DNA from: Pirellulales bacterium
GTDB lineage: Bacteria > Planctomycetota > Planctomycetia > Pirellulales > Lacipirellulaceae
Assembly: GCA_022841705.1 (NCBI GenBank)
Contig: JALHQZ010000001.1
Location: 1,860,001-1,924,000 of the forward strand
Length of the DNA: 64,000 nt
Direction: 5' to 3'
Each line of letters begins with the position of its first letter. Position 1 is the first letter of the stretch. The notes under the pieces are model-generated. The model was not told where the DNA came from, made no database searches, and saw nothing but the letters and a program-made list of their open reading frames with translations. The position numbers and the translations under genes are program-made. Shown in pieces: positions 1 to 11,912 of the stretch.

Positions 1-1233
1 GAAGGCGCCCATGTCGCTGTGCGATTCTTCGATGAGGTCGATGCCGCGCTCGCGGAGCAGCATCTCGGCGTTCACGAGGTTCGCGCCTTCGCTGAGCGCT
101 CCTTCCAACAGGCCGGCCGAGAAGGCGCTGGTGAGCACTTTGGTTTCTTTCTCGGCGAGTTCGCCCCGATAGAGCAAGCGGCAACGACTCGCGCAGCCTG
201 TTTGCAGTCCCGCCGCCAAGCGGCCGAGGCGATACGCGACATCCAAATAACCCCGCATCGCGGCAAGCGTTTTGGGATCAACACTCGGCACGTTCACCGC
301 ACAGCGGATGGCGCCGGTGGTGAGATATGCGGTCAGCAGTTCCACCGCTTCCACGGCCACCTGCGTTTGGGCCTCCTCGGTGCTCGCCCCCAAGTGCGGC
401 GTGCAGACGACGCCCGGCATCCCGAACAGCGGGTTGTTAGTGCAGGGCTCCTCGGGATAGACGTCGAGCGCCACGCCGCCGAGCTTGCCACTCTTGAGGC
501 CTTCGACCAGCGCTGCTTCATCGTAGATCCCACCGCGCGCCGCATTCACCAGCCGCGCGCCTTGTTTGAGCATCCCCACTTCTTTGGTGCTGATGAGGTT
601 CTCCGTCTCCGGGGTGAGCGGCGTGTGGACGGTGAGGTAATCGATCCGCGGCAACATGTCGTGAACTTTTTCCACCAGCTCGATACCAAGCTGCTGGGCC
701 TTCTCAGTGGTCATGAAGGGATCGAAGCCGATCACTTTCATCTCCAAACCTTGCGCGCGAGACGCAACCGCGAGCCCGATCCGGCCGAGGCCAACAATGC
801 CCAGCGTTTTGCCGGCTAGTTGCGAACCCATGAAGTTTTTGCGGTCCCACTTGCCGTTGCAGAGGCTTTGGTACGCCGGGGCGATCGACCGGCTCATCGC
901 CAGCATGAGCGCAAGCGCGTGCTCGGCCGTGCTGATGGTGTTGCCCGCTGGCGTGTTCATCACCACGATCCCCGCGCGAGTGGCGGCGGACTTGTCGATG
1001 TTGTCGGTCCCCACCCCCGCTCGCACCACCGCCTTCAGCCGAGTTTGTCCTTCCAGCACGTCCGCGGTGAGCTTCACCCCACTACGGCAGATGGCGCCAT
1101 CGAACTCGCCGAGTGCTTTCCGGAGGTCCGAGCCCTTGAGCCCCGTGCGAACTTCATAGGTAATCCCCGGTGACGAGTCGAGCAGGGCAAGACCTTCGGG
1201 CGACAGATCGTCCAGAACAATAATGCTGGGCAT
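1..1233 (-). CDS. serA: D-3-phosphoglycerate dehydrogenase, 3' end cut by the window edge
   Basis: Oxidises 3-phosphoglycerate to 3-phosphohydroxypyruvate with NAD, the first step of serine synthesis in the cytoplasm. The first 411 codons are present from ATG at 1233. The nucleotide-binding motif GLGRIG lies at residues 148-153. The family's catalytic residues appear as R233 (NAARGG), E262 and H280 (TPHLGAS). The frame stays open at position 1, so the tail of the intervening domain and the ACT domain lie outside; this is therefore the long SerA type of roughly 520-540 residues. serC, the next pathway enzyme, lies just upstream on the same strand, separated by a palindromic repeat. The identification is firm; only the C-terminus is unseen. 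Confidence 0.95.
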   Translation of the reverse strand, partial: MPSIIVLDDLSPEGLALLDSSPGITYEVRTGLKGSDLRKALGEFDGAICRSGVKLTADVLEGQTRLKAVVRAGVGTDNIDKSAATRAGIVVMNTPAGNTISTAEHALALMLAMSRSIAPAYQSLCNGKWDRKNFMGSQLAGKTLGIVGLGRIGLAVASRAQGLEMKVIGFDPFMTTEKAQQLGIELVEKVHDMLPRIDYLTVHTPLTPETENLISTKEVGMLKQGARLVNAARGGIYDEAALVEGLKSGKLGGVALDVYPEEPCTNNPLFGMPGVVCTPHLGASTEEAQTQVAVEAVELLTAYLTTGAIRCAVNVPSVDPKTLAAMRGYLDVAYRLGRLAAGLQTGCASRCRLLYRGELAEKETKVLTSAFSAGLLEGALSEGANLVNAEMLLRERGIDLIEESHSDMGAF

Positions 1234-1261
1234 GAATGCGGCTAATCGAGTTTGTGAATAT

Positions 1262-1342
1262 CAGCCGGCACGCGCTAGCGTCCGGTCGGTGTGAGTTGGG
1301 TGACGTTATCTGGTACGACCGGGGGCTAGCGCCCGCCGGCTG
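1262..1342. repeat. Palindromic intergenic repeat, family A
   Basis: An imperfect inverted repeat sits between serA and serC. The left arm begins CAGCCGGCACGCGCTAGCG; the right arm is the complement of CAGCCGGCGGGCGCTAGCC. Related copies lie at 33886-33945, 39881-39945 and, more decayed, 63800-63884. It would fold into a long hairpin in RNA from either strand. It has no U-tract, so a role as an ordinary terminator is doubtful. Confidence 0.8.
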
Positions 1343-1346
1343 ATGG

Positions 1347-2438
1347 TTAGGAGTTCGCCTTCGCGAAATCCAGCATAAACTTTCGCAGCGCCTCGACACC
1401 GGCGATCGGCATTGCGTTGTAAATCGACGCCCGAATACCCCCCACCGAACGATGGCCCTTCAGCTCGGTCAGGCTCTGCTTCTTCGCTTCGCTGACAAAC
1501 TTGGTGGTCAGCTCATCGCTCGGCAGCCGGAAGGTGACATTCATCAGGCTGCGGCACTCTGGCGCCGCGTGGCCTTGGTAAAACTTCGGGTGGGCGTCGA
1601 GCACTTCGTACAGCAGTTTGCACTTCGCCTGGTTGTGGGCGTGCAATTTGTCGAGCGTGCCGAACTCCTTTTGAACCCATTCAGTCACCAGCTTGAGAAC
1701 GTACACGGCGAAGGTCGGCGGGGTGTTCCACATCGACTTTTCTTTCGCGTGGGTCGCATAACTTAGATATCCCGGCAGCGTTTCGGCGCCGCGGGTAAGC
1801 AGGTCCTTGCGAATGATGACCACCGTCACCCCCGCCGGCCCAGCGTTCTTCTGGGCACACGCGTAGATCAGCCCGTACTTCGTCACATCAAGCTTGCGAT
1901 AGAGAAAATCACTCGAAGCATCGCACACCAGCGGAACATTGCCGGTCGCGGGTTCCACTTGGAACTGCACCCCTTCGATCGTCTCGTTATTCGTGTAATG
2001 CACGAATGCCGCGTTCGGATCGAGCTTCAGCTCACTCGCCGCCGGCAGCCGATTGAAGTTACTCTCCGCCGAAGTGAACGCGACATTCGCCTTGCCGATT
2101 TTTTTCGCTTCCGACAGCGCGTTCTTGCCCCACGAACCGGTGAGGATGTAATCGCATGACCCACCCGCTGGCAGCAGGTTCATGGGGACCATCGAAAACT
2201 GCAACCGACTGCCACCTTGCAAGAAGAGCACGGTGTAGTCGTCGCTAATCCCCAGCAGTGACCGCAGATTCGCTTCCGCCGCCGCGATGATCGCCTCGAA
2301 CGGCGCACTGCGATGGCTGATCTCCAGAATCGACGCCCCAGCGCCTGGAAGGCAGAGCATTTCGTCCCGGATTTGCTCGAGCACCGAAACCGGCATCACC
2401 GCCGGCCCCGCGGAAAAGTTGAAAACACGTTCGCTCAT
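1347..2438 (-). CDS. serC: Phosphoserine aminotransferase
   Basis: PLP enzyme that converts 3-phosphohydroxypyruvate and glutamate to phosphoserine and 2-oxoglutarate. The 363-residue product has the usual family length. It begins [16 protein letters not shown], the typical SerC N-terminus. The PLP lysine is K197 in the motif AQKNAGPAG. The frame stays open 95 codons further upstream, but that stretch has no family similarity and runs toward the divergent aconitase gene, so ATG 2438 was chosen. It lies upstream of serA on the same strand, giving a serC-serA pair interrupted only by the family A repeat. Confidence 0.96.
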   Translation of the reverse strand: MSERVFNFSAGPAVMPVSVLEQIRDEMLCLPGAGASILEISHRSAPFEAIIAAAEANLRSLLGISDDYTVLFLQGGSRLQFSMVPMNLLPAGGSCDYILTGSWGKNALSEAKKIGKANVAFTSAESNFNRLPAASELKLDPNAAFVHYTNNETIEGVQFQVEPATGNVPLVCDASSDFLYRKLDVTKYGLIYACAQKNAGPAGVTVVIIRKDLLTRGAETLPGYLSYATHAKEKSMWNTPPTFAVYVLKLVTEWVQKEFGTLDKLHAHNQAKCKLLYEVLDAHPKFYQGHAAPECRSLMNVTFRLPSDELTTKFVSEAKKQSLTELKGHRSVGGIRASIYNAMPIAGVEALRKFMLDFAKANS

Positions 2439-2664
2439 CGGTGGGCAGCCCAAACCGGGCGTCACTGGGGTGGGAATTGTATGGGTGGGAAAGTCCGCTT
2501 TCGGAAAGCCCTCCATTCTAGCGATGCGGCGGATGATTGGTGAGGGGCCACAAACTGCGGGAATGGCAACTGGCCACAAATACGACTGCCAACCGCCCCC
2601 CAAATTCGCTAGAATCACCTCCACTCGATTCCGCCTTCCGCATTCCCACTTCCGCATTCTTTCC

Positions 2665-5367
<2,703 letters not shown>

Positions 5368-5413
5368 TAGCCGGAGTGCTACGCACCGCGCCGTGCAGTG
5401 AGGAAGATATTGA

Positions 5414-5989
5414 ATGCCAATCTCCCGCCTCAAACGTTACAGTCTCCGTTCGCTGTTTGTTGTAACGACAATCGCGGCGCTGACGTTGGGTTACTGGCGT
5501 TGGCATCGCGCATGGGTCATTAGGGAATGCAAACTCGTCTACACAGAAGGCGTTGCAATTACGATGGTGGACAACACTCCTACCTGGTGGCCGAGTTTCA
5601 TCAGCATCGGCGACTGGTCGCGACGCCCGAGTACAGGTTGGGTTTGTGTGACGAGAGTTGAAGGAGATCGCACTCCCATTGCCCCTCAAACACGGATGGA
5701 AGAGCCACAAGGTTATCCGGCCGATCACTATCGATTGGGGATCAGCAAGGAGAAGCTGACTCTGGTCGATGCCCAACGACGAATCGATGAGATTGCCAGG
5801 AGATTGCAAGTTCTCGGCACGGCAGATGTCCAGCTATGGATGCTCAACCTTGACCGAGCTGAACAACCTGCACGTTTGCCGAGTCTAGACCCGCTTCTCT
5901 ATTGGTCGATGACGGAGCGAAAATACAACGGTGGGATTTTCGGTACTGTCGGTGAGCTTGAAGAGTTTTACCGGAAAGAGAAACCTTAA
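5414..5989 (+). CDS. Planctomycete-type membrane-anchored hypothetical protein
   Basis: A 191-residue protein of unknown function. The N-terminus (RYSLRSLFVVTTIAALTLGYWRW) is a basic stretch followed by one membrane segment at about residues 10-28. Many planctomycete proteins carry this kind of 'FSLRSLL' anchor. The remainder has no motif I recognise. It starts 46 bp after acnA, and a second orphan gene follows 6 bp later, so the two are probably co-transcribed. The region looks less GC-rich than acnA. An exported or membrane-tethered small domain is an inference. Confidence 0.6.
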   Translation: MPISRLKRYSLRSLFVVTTIAALTLGYWRWHRAWVIRECKLVYTEGVAITMVDNTPTWWPSFISIGDWSRRPSTGWVCVTRVEGDRTPIAPQTRMEEPQGYPADHYRLGISKEKLTLVDAQRRIDEIARRLQVLGTADVQLWMLNLDRAEQPARLPSLDPLLYWSMTERKYNGGIFGTVGELEEFYRKEKP

Positions 5990-5995
5990 CCTTCG

Positions 5996-6259
5996 ATGAA
6001 CCGCTCTGCCGCTTACCGACTCATCACCGCCGAACTGGCGACCCACCAGCATCTCGGCTATGACCAATTGGCCTCTTTGATCGGCAAGCAGTTAAAGCAA
6101 ACCGTGATGGGCTCAGATGGCGTCTGCTACGCAATTGAAACGTCGGTCAATTGGCGAACGGGAGCTGATGGCGACGTGAAAGTTTGCGTAACTGTAACGC
6201 CGGCCGACTGGGGCGCGCCGCATGATTGCCTCGAAGAAACGATCAATATCTCTTGTTGA
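5996..6259 (+). CDS. Small hypothetical protein
   Basis: An 87-residue soluble protein beginning MNRSAAYRLITAELATHQHL. It has three cysteines in its C-terminal half and no membrane segment. I do not recognise the family. It lies 6 bp downstream of the membrane-anchored orphan and is probably translated from the same transcript. About 150 bp of non-coding sequence separates it from the convergent nadB. The size and pairing resemble a toxin-immunity or accessory pair, but nothing in the sequence proves this. Confidence 0.5.
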   Translation: MNRSAAYRLITAELATHQHLGYDQLASLIGKQLKQTVMGSDGVCYAIETSVNWRTGADGDVKVCVTVTPADWGAPHDCLEETINISC

Positions 6260-6406
6260 GCATTGTGGTTTGGCGGCGCTTGCATTCTAGGGGAGCTCGC
6301 TTAGCTCGCAACCCTGGGCTGATTGATGGAATCCCTTCAGGATTCATTCGCGAGGCGATTCGTGTTCTGCATAACGTGGTTCACTCGATTAACCGCAATT
6401 CTAACC

Positions 6407-8014
6407 TCAACTCCCCCGTTGAATCACCAGTCGCCGTCGCCAATTCACATCATCCGTCTCCGGATAATCCGTCCGCAAGTGTACGCCACGCGACTCCGTC
6501 CGCTCGAGCGCCGAGCGCAGCATCATACTCGCCACCGTTAGGAGGTTTTGCAGTTCCCAGCCGGCCGGGTCGGTGAGTTGTTTGGTCAGCACGTAGCGAC
6601 GCCAGCGCTGGAGGTTGGCGGTTGCTTCGGTCATGCGCTGGCCGTCGCGCCACACACCGGCGCTGCGCCACATCAGGCTCTTGAGCGAGTTGCGAATGTC
6701 GGCCAGGTCGAGCATTTCGGTCGGCGACTCCACGGCCTTGTTTTCGAGCGGCAAAGCGCTGAACGAATCGCCCTCCTCAAGCGCCGCACGCGAAGCGGCT
6801 TCACCGGCGCGGGCGCCGTATACTAGGCCTTCGAGCAAACTGTTCGACGCTAACCGGTTAGCGCCATGAAGTCCGCTCGATGTCGCTTCGCCCGCGGCCC
6901 ACAACCGCGGCAGCGAGGTGGCGCCGTGCATATCAACTGTTACGCCGCCGATCATGTAGTGGGCGCCGGGGCGAACGGGGATTGGATCGGTCGCGATGTC
7001 GATGCCAAAATCTTTGCAGGTGCGGGCGATGCCGGGGAACCGGTTCCGCACATGCTCCGCGTTCAAATGGCTCAGCTTCAAGTAGACGCACGGGTGCTGA
7101 GTTTTTTCCATCTGCAGCACGATCGACCGGCTCACAATATCGCGCGGCGCCAGCTCGGCCCGCTCATCATACTCCGGCATGAACCGCGTGCCGTTGCTAT
7201 CGACCAACAGCGCCCCTTCGCCGCGCATCGCTTCGGTGATGAGACTGCGACTAGAACCCGCGATATACAGCACCGTCGGGTGAAACTGCATGAACTCCAT
7301 GTCGGCCAGCTTCACGCCCGCGCGGTACGCAGCCGCATGGCCATCGCCGGTCGCGACGGCGGGGTTGGTTGTTTCGCGAAAGACTTGCCCCGACCCACCC
7401 GTGCAAAGAATCGTCTGCTTCGCCCACACAAAGGTTCGGCCATGCTGCGCGTGCCACACCAAGGCGCCCCGGCACTCGCCTTCATGGGTGAGCAAGTCAA
7501 TCGTGAACGTGTTCTGCCAAATCTGCGCGCCGAGCACTTCCTCGGCCCGCCGAATCATCGCCCGCATGATCTCGGCGCCCGTCGCATCGCCGAGCGCATG
7601 GACGATTCGGTGATGACTATGCCCGCCTTCGCGGCCCAAGAGGAGCTCGCCGTCATTCGCTTCATCAAAATTGGTTCCCCACGCGATGAGCTGCCGAATA
7701 TGCCCCGGCGCCTCGCGGACCACCATCTCCACCACGTCCCGCTCGCACAAGTTGGCGCCCGCCGTGAGCGTGTCGGCCACATGGTTCGCGAAGTTGTCGA
7801 GCGGATCAAGCACCCCCGCGATCCCGCCTTGAGCGTACGCCGAGTTCGATTCCTTCATCACATCCTTGGTGACGATCAGCGTCGACAGCTTCGGCTCAAT
7901 CGCCATCGCCGCCCGCAACCCCGCAATGCCGCCGCCGATGATCAGCACATCGACAAAGTGATGCGGAATGCGCTTCGGCTGAAACGGAACGAGATAGCGG
8001 GGATCGTCGAGCAT
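6407..8014 (-). CDS. nadB: L-aspartate oxidase
   Basis: FAD enzyme that oxidises aspartate to iminoaspartate, the first step of NAD synthesis. The product has 535 residues. The dinucleotide-binding motif IIGGGIAGLRAA lies near residues 25-36. The succinate dehydrogenase/fumarate reductase-like signatures HSHHRIVHALGDATG and HYMIGGVTVDMHG are present, as is the FAD-binding GLHGANRLASNSLLEG. The C-terminal helical domain of the family is complete. No nadA or nadC lies nearby. Confidence 0.95.
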   Translation of the reverse strand: MLDDPRYLVPFQPKRIPHHFVDVLIIGGGIAGLRAAMAIEPKLSTLIVTKDVMKESNSAYAQGGIAGVLDPLDNFANHVADTLTAGANLCERDVVEMVVREAPGHIRQLIAWGTNFDEANDGELLLGREGGHSHHRIVHALGDATGAEIMRAMIRRAEEVLGAQIWQNTFTIDLLTHEGECRGALVWHAQHGRTFVWAKQTILCTGGSGQVFRETTNPAVATGDGHAAAYRAGVKLADMEFMQFHPTVLYIAGSSRSLITEAMRGEGALLVDSNGTRFMPEYDERAELAPRDIVSRSIVLQMEKTQHPCVYLKLSHLNAEHVRNRFPGIARTCKDFGIDIATDPIPVRPGAHYMIGGVTVDMHGATSLPRLWAAGEATSSGLHGANRLASNSLLEGLVYGARAGEAASRAALEEGDSFSALPLENKAVESPTEMLDLADIRNSLKSLMWRSAGVWRDGQRMTEATANLQRWRRYVLTKQLTDPAGWELQNLLTVASMMLRSALERTESRGVHLRTDYPETDDVNWRRRLVIQRGS

Positions 8015-8113
8015 CCGCTTATTGTAGCAGGCACGCTCCGCGTGCGGATGCCTGGCTAAAGGAAAAGGTCGCCGTCGATTACAGGGCAGGCGACGGCACG
8101 CGGAGCGTGCCCG

Positions 8114-11100
8114 CTACTCTCCGCTACTCCGTGACACGCCCTGATTGTAAGCCCGCAGCCGATCGCGGAAGCGTAGCGGCACGCCGGTGCGGATGCCTTG
8201 GTTGAGGTCGCGCAGCTTGTCCTCTTCAGCCACGGTTTGCTGCCGAATTTTGGGCGACTTGAGGCCGAGCGAACGCAGGGCATCATCGAGTTCCGTGCGG
8301 GCCGATTCATCGCTTGCGTTTTGGTTCGCCGCTTGTTGACGTTCACGCCAGCGGTCGACGAACTTCCGCAGGTCTTCCTCGCTCCAGCCCAGCTCATCGA
8401 GCAGTTCGCGATCGACTTCTTTCTTCGCGAGTTGGTCGTTCAGTTTCTCGAGCACCAGGTTGAGTTGTTCTTTAGCGTACTCAACGTTCGCCGCATCGCC
8501 GCCGGGGCTGCCCCCCTGGCCATCGCCATCAACGGCCGGGGCGCCGCTCGCCGCGCCACCGCCAGGGTTCTCGGTCGCGCCGGCGCCGGTGGGCGTGGGG
8601 CGATCAAGCGCATTGTCTACTTCTTCGCCCTTGCCTTGTTGTTTGTCACCCGGTTTTTGATTGGGGTTCTTCTGCCCCTGTTGCGGATTCGGCTGCGATT
8701 GTGGTTGTTTTCCATTCTCGCCCGCCGCTTGCGGCTTAGCGTTCGGCGCCTGTTCATTGCCATTCGCCTGCGCATCCGGCTGCCCCGCCGAAGATTCGCC
8801 CGGCTGCGGCGATCCTTGCTGCGATTGGGTTTCACCGCCCGGCTTGTTGCCTTGCCCCTCTTGTTGCTGCGAACCCGCGCCTTGTTGATCGCCCGATTGA
8901 CCTGTCTTGCCGGTCGACTGCTGCGCATCGCCAGGGCGATTAGTTGCGTCACCTGCGCCCGTTTCGCTCGACTGACCATCGCCGCTGTCGGCAGAGGTAT
9001 TTTGGCCGGAACTGCCGGTGCCGCGCTGCGGCGCATCCTGGCCGCCTCCCTCTTGCCCGCCGCCAGCCTGATCGCCACCTTTGTCGCTCTTCTGGCTGTT
9101 GTGATCTTGCTTGCGATCTTTATTCAGCGGCGCAGGCGGTTCGTGGTCGTCGGGCCGCTTGCCATTGTCTTGGGTCGACGAGGGCTGCGACTTGGGCCGC
9201 GCTTCTTTCTCGCCAATCGGCGCACCCTGCGGATTCTCTTCACTCCCCGAGCCATTCGCGCTATCGGGCCGCGGAGGTGAATCGTTGGTCGAGCCGGTTT
9301 CGCCTTCAGGCGTCTTGTTGTCCGAAGGTTGTTGCTGTTTGCGCGTCATCGCTTCGCCACGCCCGTCGGGACGCTCGGAGTTCGCTGACTCGCCATCGCC
9401 CTGATCGCCCGGTGATTTCTGGGTCGGCTGCTTGTTCGGCGAACCCTTCGATTCGGCCGACTGCTGACCATCGCGCGGCGAAGCGGCATCCGGCGGAGTT
9501 TTCGACTGTTCTTTGTCTGATGGATTTCCATCAGACTGCTGCTTGCCCTTCGATGATTGCGACTGCTGCTGCTCACCTTGGCCGAGCTTCTTCAGCATTC
9601 GTTCGAGCGCGGAACCATCATCGCTACCGTCGCGCGCGACGGGTTGCGACTGGGCGTCAGAAGGTTGCTCATTCGATTCACCGTTACGTTGTTGGCCGCC
9701 CCTCGCGGCGTTTGGTTGCTTCGGTGCGCTGGGCTGTGAAGTGTTGCCGCCATCACTTGATGCATTTCCATCACCTTGCTGACCAGACTCTTCGGACTGC
9801 TCGCCGCCCTTCTCGGGAGACGCTTCGCCTGACTGACCGCCAGCGCCACTCTGCTGCTGTTCACCCGGTTTCGCCGCACCCGGTTTGCCGGCGCCTTGGA
9901 TGCCGCCGGCGCCCTGGTCGCCGCCATTCTCTTCGCCGTTGTTCTGCTGTTCGCCGTTCTGTTGCTCCCCGCCATTTTGCTGCTGACCCTGCTCACCCTG
10001 TTCGCCGTTCTCTTCGCCTTTATTCTGCTCCCCGGGCTTCGACTCATTGGCGTCGCCAGATTCTCCGCCACCTTCTTGATTCTGCTCTTCGCCTCCCTGC
10101 TTCTCACCATTCGGTGATTTGCTTTGCCCTTTGGCGCCCTGCTTGCCGCCTTGCTGGTTCTTTTGCTGCCCTCTGCCCTCTGCCTGCTGCCCGCTCTTAT
10201 CGACCACCAGTAACGATTTCCGACCCGACTCGCCACGGTTACCGATTGGTGTTTTTCCATCAATCGCTTCGGCCCAGTAATCGAGCGTGTCGCCCGGAGC
10301 CAACCCCAGATCGCGCGGCGTGAACGCAAGTTTCCCGCGGAACTTGCCGGTGTGATTCTTCGCGAGAAAGTTCTGCTCGATCTTCTTCTCTTGCCCCGCC
10401 GTTTCACCCAGCAAGCGAACGCTCGTGAGCCCGAAGTCCGGATCGCGGGCTTCGGTTTGAAACTCTATCACTTCATCAAGCTGCACTTCCCGCGTTGCCT
10501 CTTCCGGCGCCAAGAGTTCTACTTCCGGCGCGAGATCGGCGATCACTTCAATCTTGTGTCGAGCGGGTTGGTTGTTCGTTCGGCCGTCGACCGTGGTGAG
10601 CCGAAGTTGGTACGATGCGTGCCGCGGCGTGAGGCGATCATCGCTGAGTCCAAGCACGAAACTCGCCAGCGCGACCCGGCCGGTGCTGGTCATGTTGAGA
10701 TCGGGCTTGCCGTCGGAGTTGAGATCAACCTGCGCGGAATCAATCTCAGCGTTCGCTTCCGCTTCAATCGTGACCTTGGTTCCTTCAAGCCCTCGAATGT
10801 CGCCAGCGTGATAGACCTCCCGCTTAGGGTAGCCCGTGTAAGCAGGGTATTCGTACGTGATCTTTCGCACCGCAATCGCCGGAGCCGCGGTGACGTTGAC
10901 GCGTTGCCACCGCGAGCGGCCATCGCCCGCTTCCAGTAGATACCGCAAACTGTGCTGCACGCCAAGCGGATTCGCCACGCCGCTGGGACCGAAGAGTTTG
11001 ATTTCGTACTTGCGTGAATCGGCACTAAGCGGCGTAAGCGGATAGGTGTTGCGAGCCAACTCGTTGTCATCGGCGACGACGGTCACTTCAACCGCTTCAG

Positions 11101-11812
11101 ATTCGGTGAGGCCACGAATTTCGGCCGACACAACGAGCGGATCGCCCTGCATCAATTCGACCGAACCGGGCATGAGATTCGTGATTTGCACACGGCTCGG
11201 CGGCGGGATGTCGGCCCACGGGGCTAAGACGCGGCGGGCGGTGGTGAGCAAATCTTTGGGCGACATCGCCGCATAAATCGCCGCGGCTGCCAGGGCGGCC
11301 ACCAGCACATAGCCGATCCGCACAACGCGGGTCCGGTCGATCATCGTCGCTTCCGGCATGGCGGTCAGCTTTTCCGCCGCTTGCTGCTCAAGCTGCGCGA
11401 GCACCGCCGGCGGAAGCTCGCCCTTGTGACTGCGAAGTTGCAGCAGGTTCACGAGTGTATTCTTGAAAGTTCCGCCCCGTTCGATTGCTTGCGCCGCAAA
11501 GACTGGATTGATCGACCGCGTAATCAGCGGCCAAATCGCGGACCACAGCGCGTAGAGCACGTAAATCGCCAGACAGGCAAACAGCGCAAGTCGGCCGCGC
11601 TGGTCAAACCCGCGGTCCAGGAACCAATGCTCCACCACCGCGGCGGCGAGGAAAAACACAATCGCCACCAGCGCTAGTCGCAGCAAGGCGTACGACAAAT
11701 CGACCGCCTTCACCGTCCGGCGGGTTTGCCGAATTTGGGCGTTGACGTACTCGTCGAACTCCACCACATGGTGGTCCGAGGGTCTCGGCGGCGGCGGGGC
11801 AACGGCGGGCAT
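8114..11812 (-). CDS. DUF4175-like membrane protein with giant Q/G/N/S/E-rich region
   Basis: A 1232-residue protein with two membrane segments near the N-terminus (about residues 44-66 and 80-100) and a third at about 155-180. A large folded region, probably beta-rich, extends to about residue 535. Residues 538-1100 are a low-complexity stretch dominated by Gln, Gly, Asn, Ser, Glu, Lys and Pro, with motifs such as GEQQNGEQQNNGEENGG. A charged helical domain closes the protein (YAKEQLNLVLEKL to the end). The layout resembles DUF4175-type proteins of planctomycetes; I recall the family but cannot align it here. The role is unknown. The skewed codon content of the insert produces long spurious frames on the other strand. 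Confidence 0.75.
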   Translation of the reverse strand: MPAVAPPPPRPSDHHVVEFDEYVNAQIRQTRRTVKAVDLSYALLRLALVAIVFFLAAAVVEHWFLDRGFDQRGRLALFACLAIYVLYALWSAIWPLITRSINPVFAAQAIERGGTFKNTLVNLLQLRSHKGELPPAVLAQLEQQAAEKLTAMPEATMIDRTRVVRIGYVLVAALAAAAIYAAMSPKDLLTTARRVLAPWADIPPPSRVQITNLMPGSVELMQGDPLVVSAEIRGLTESEAVEVTVVADDNELARNTYPLTPLSADSRKYEIKLFGPSGVANPLGVQHSLRYLLEAGDGRSRWQRVNVTAAPAIAVRKITYEYPAYTGYPKREVYHAGDIRGLEGTKVTIEAEANAEIDSAQVDLNSDGKPDLNMTSTGRVALASFVLGLSDDRLTPRHASYQLRLTTVDGRTNNQPARHKIEVIADLAPEVELLAPEEATREVQLDEVIEFQTEARDPDFGLTSVRLLGETAGQEKKIEQNFLAKNHTGKFRGKLAFTPRDLGLAPGDTLDYWAEAIDGKTPIGNRGESGRKSLLVVDKSGQQAEGRGQQKNQQGGKQGAKGQSKSPNGEKQGGEEQNQEGGGESGDANESKPGEQNKGEENGEQGEQGQQQNGGEQQNGEQQNNGEENGGDQGAGGIQGAGKPGAAKPGEQQQSGAGGQSGEASPEKGGEQSEESGQQGDGNASSDGGNTSQPSAPKQPNAARGGQQRNGESNEQPSDAQSQPVARDGSDDGSALERMLKKLGQGEQQQSQSSKGKQQSDGNPSDKEQSKTPPDAASPRDGQQSAESKGSPNKQPTQKSPGDQGDGESANSERPDGRGEAMTRKQQQPSDNKTPEGETGSTNDSPPRPDSANGSGSEENPQGAPIGEKEARPKSQPSSTQDNGKRPDDHEPPAPLNKDRKQDHNSQKSDKGGDQAGGGQEGGGQDAPQRGTGSSGQNTSADSGDGQSSETGAGDATNRPGDAQQSTGKTGQSGDQQGAGSQQQEGQGNKPGGETQSQQGSPQPGESSAGQPDAQANGNEQAPNAKPQAAGENGKQPQSQPNPQQGQKNPNQKPGDKQQGKGEEVDNALDRPTPTGAGATENPGGGAASGAPAVDGDGQGGSPGGDAANVEYAKEQLNLVLEKLNDQLAKKEVDRELLDELGWSEEDLRKFVDRWRERQQAANQNASDESARTELDDALRSLGLKSPKIRQQTVAEEDKLRDLNQGIRTGVPLRFRDRLRAYNQGVSRSSGE

Positions 11813-11912
11813 GGCAAGCGGGTTTCAGCCAGCGTTTGCGGCTGGTTTGTTTGGCTGCGGAGCAGCGTGTCCTTCTATTATACGGTCTGGCGGGTTAAAA
11901 GATTCCCTAGGA

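Noticed and set aside
2287..2664. Upstream extension of the aconitase frame
   Set aside because: The added 126 codons overlap the divergent serC start and do not resemble aconitase; [11 protein letters not shown] is the natural start.
8198..10323. Plus-strand open frames of 360 and 459 codons inside the DUF4175-like gene
   Set aside because: They mirror the low-complexity insert (Arg/Leu/Ala runs), lack domains and are shadows of the biased minus-strand codons.
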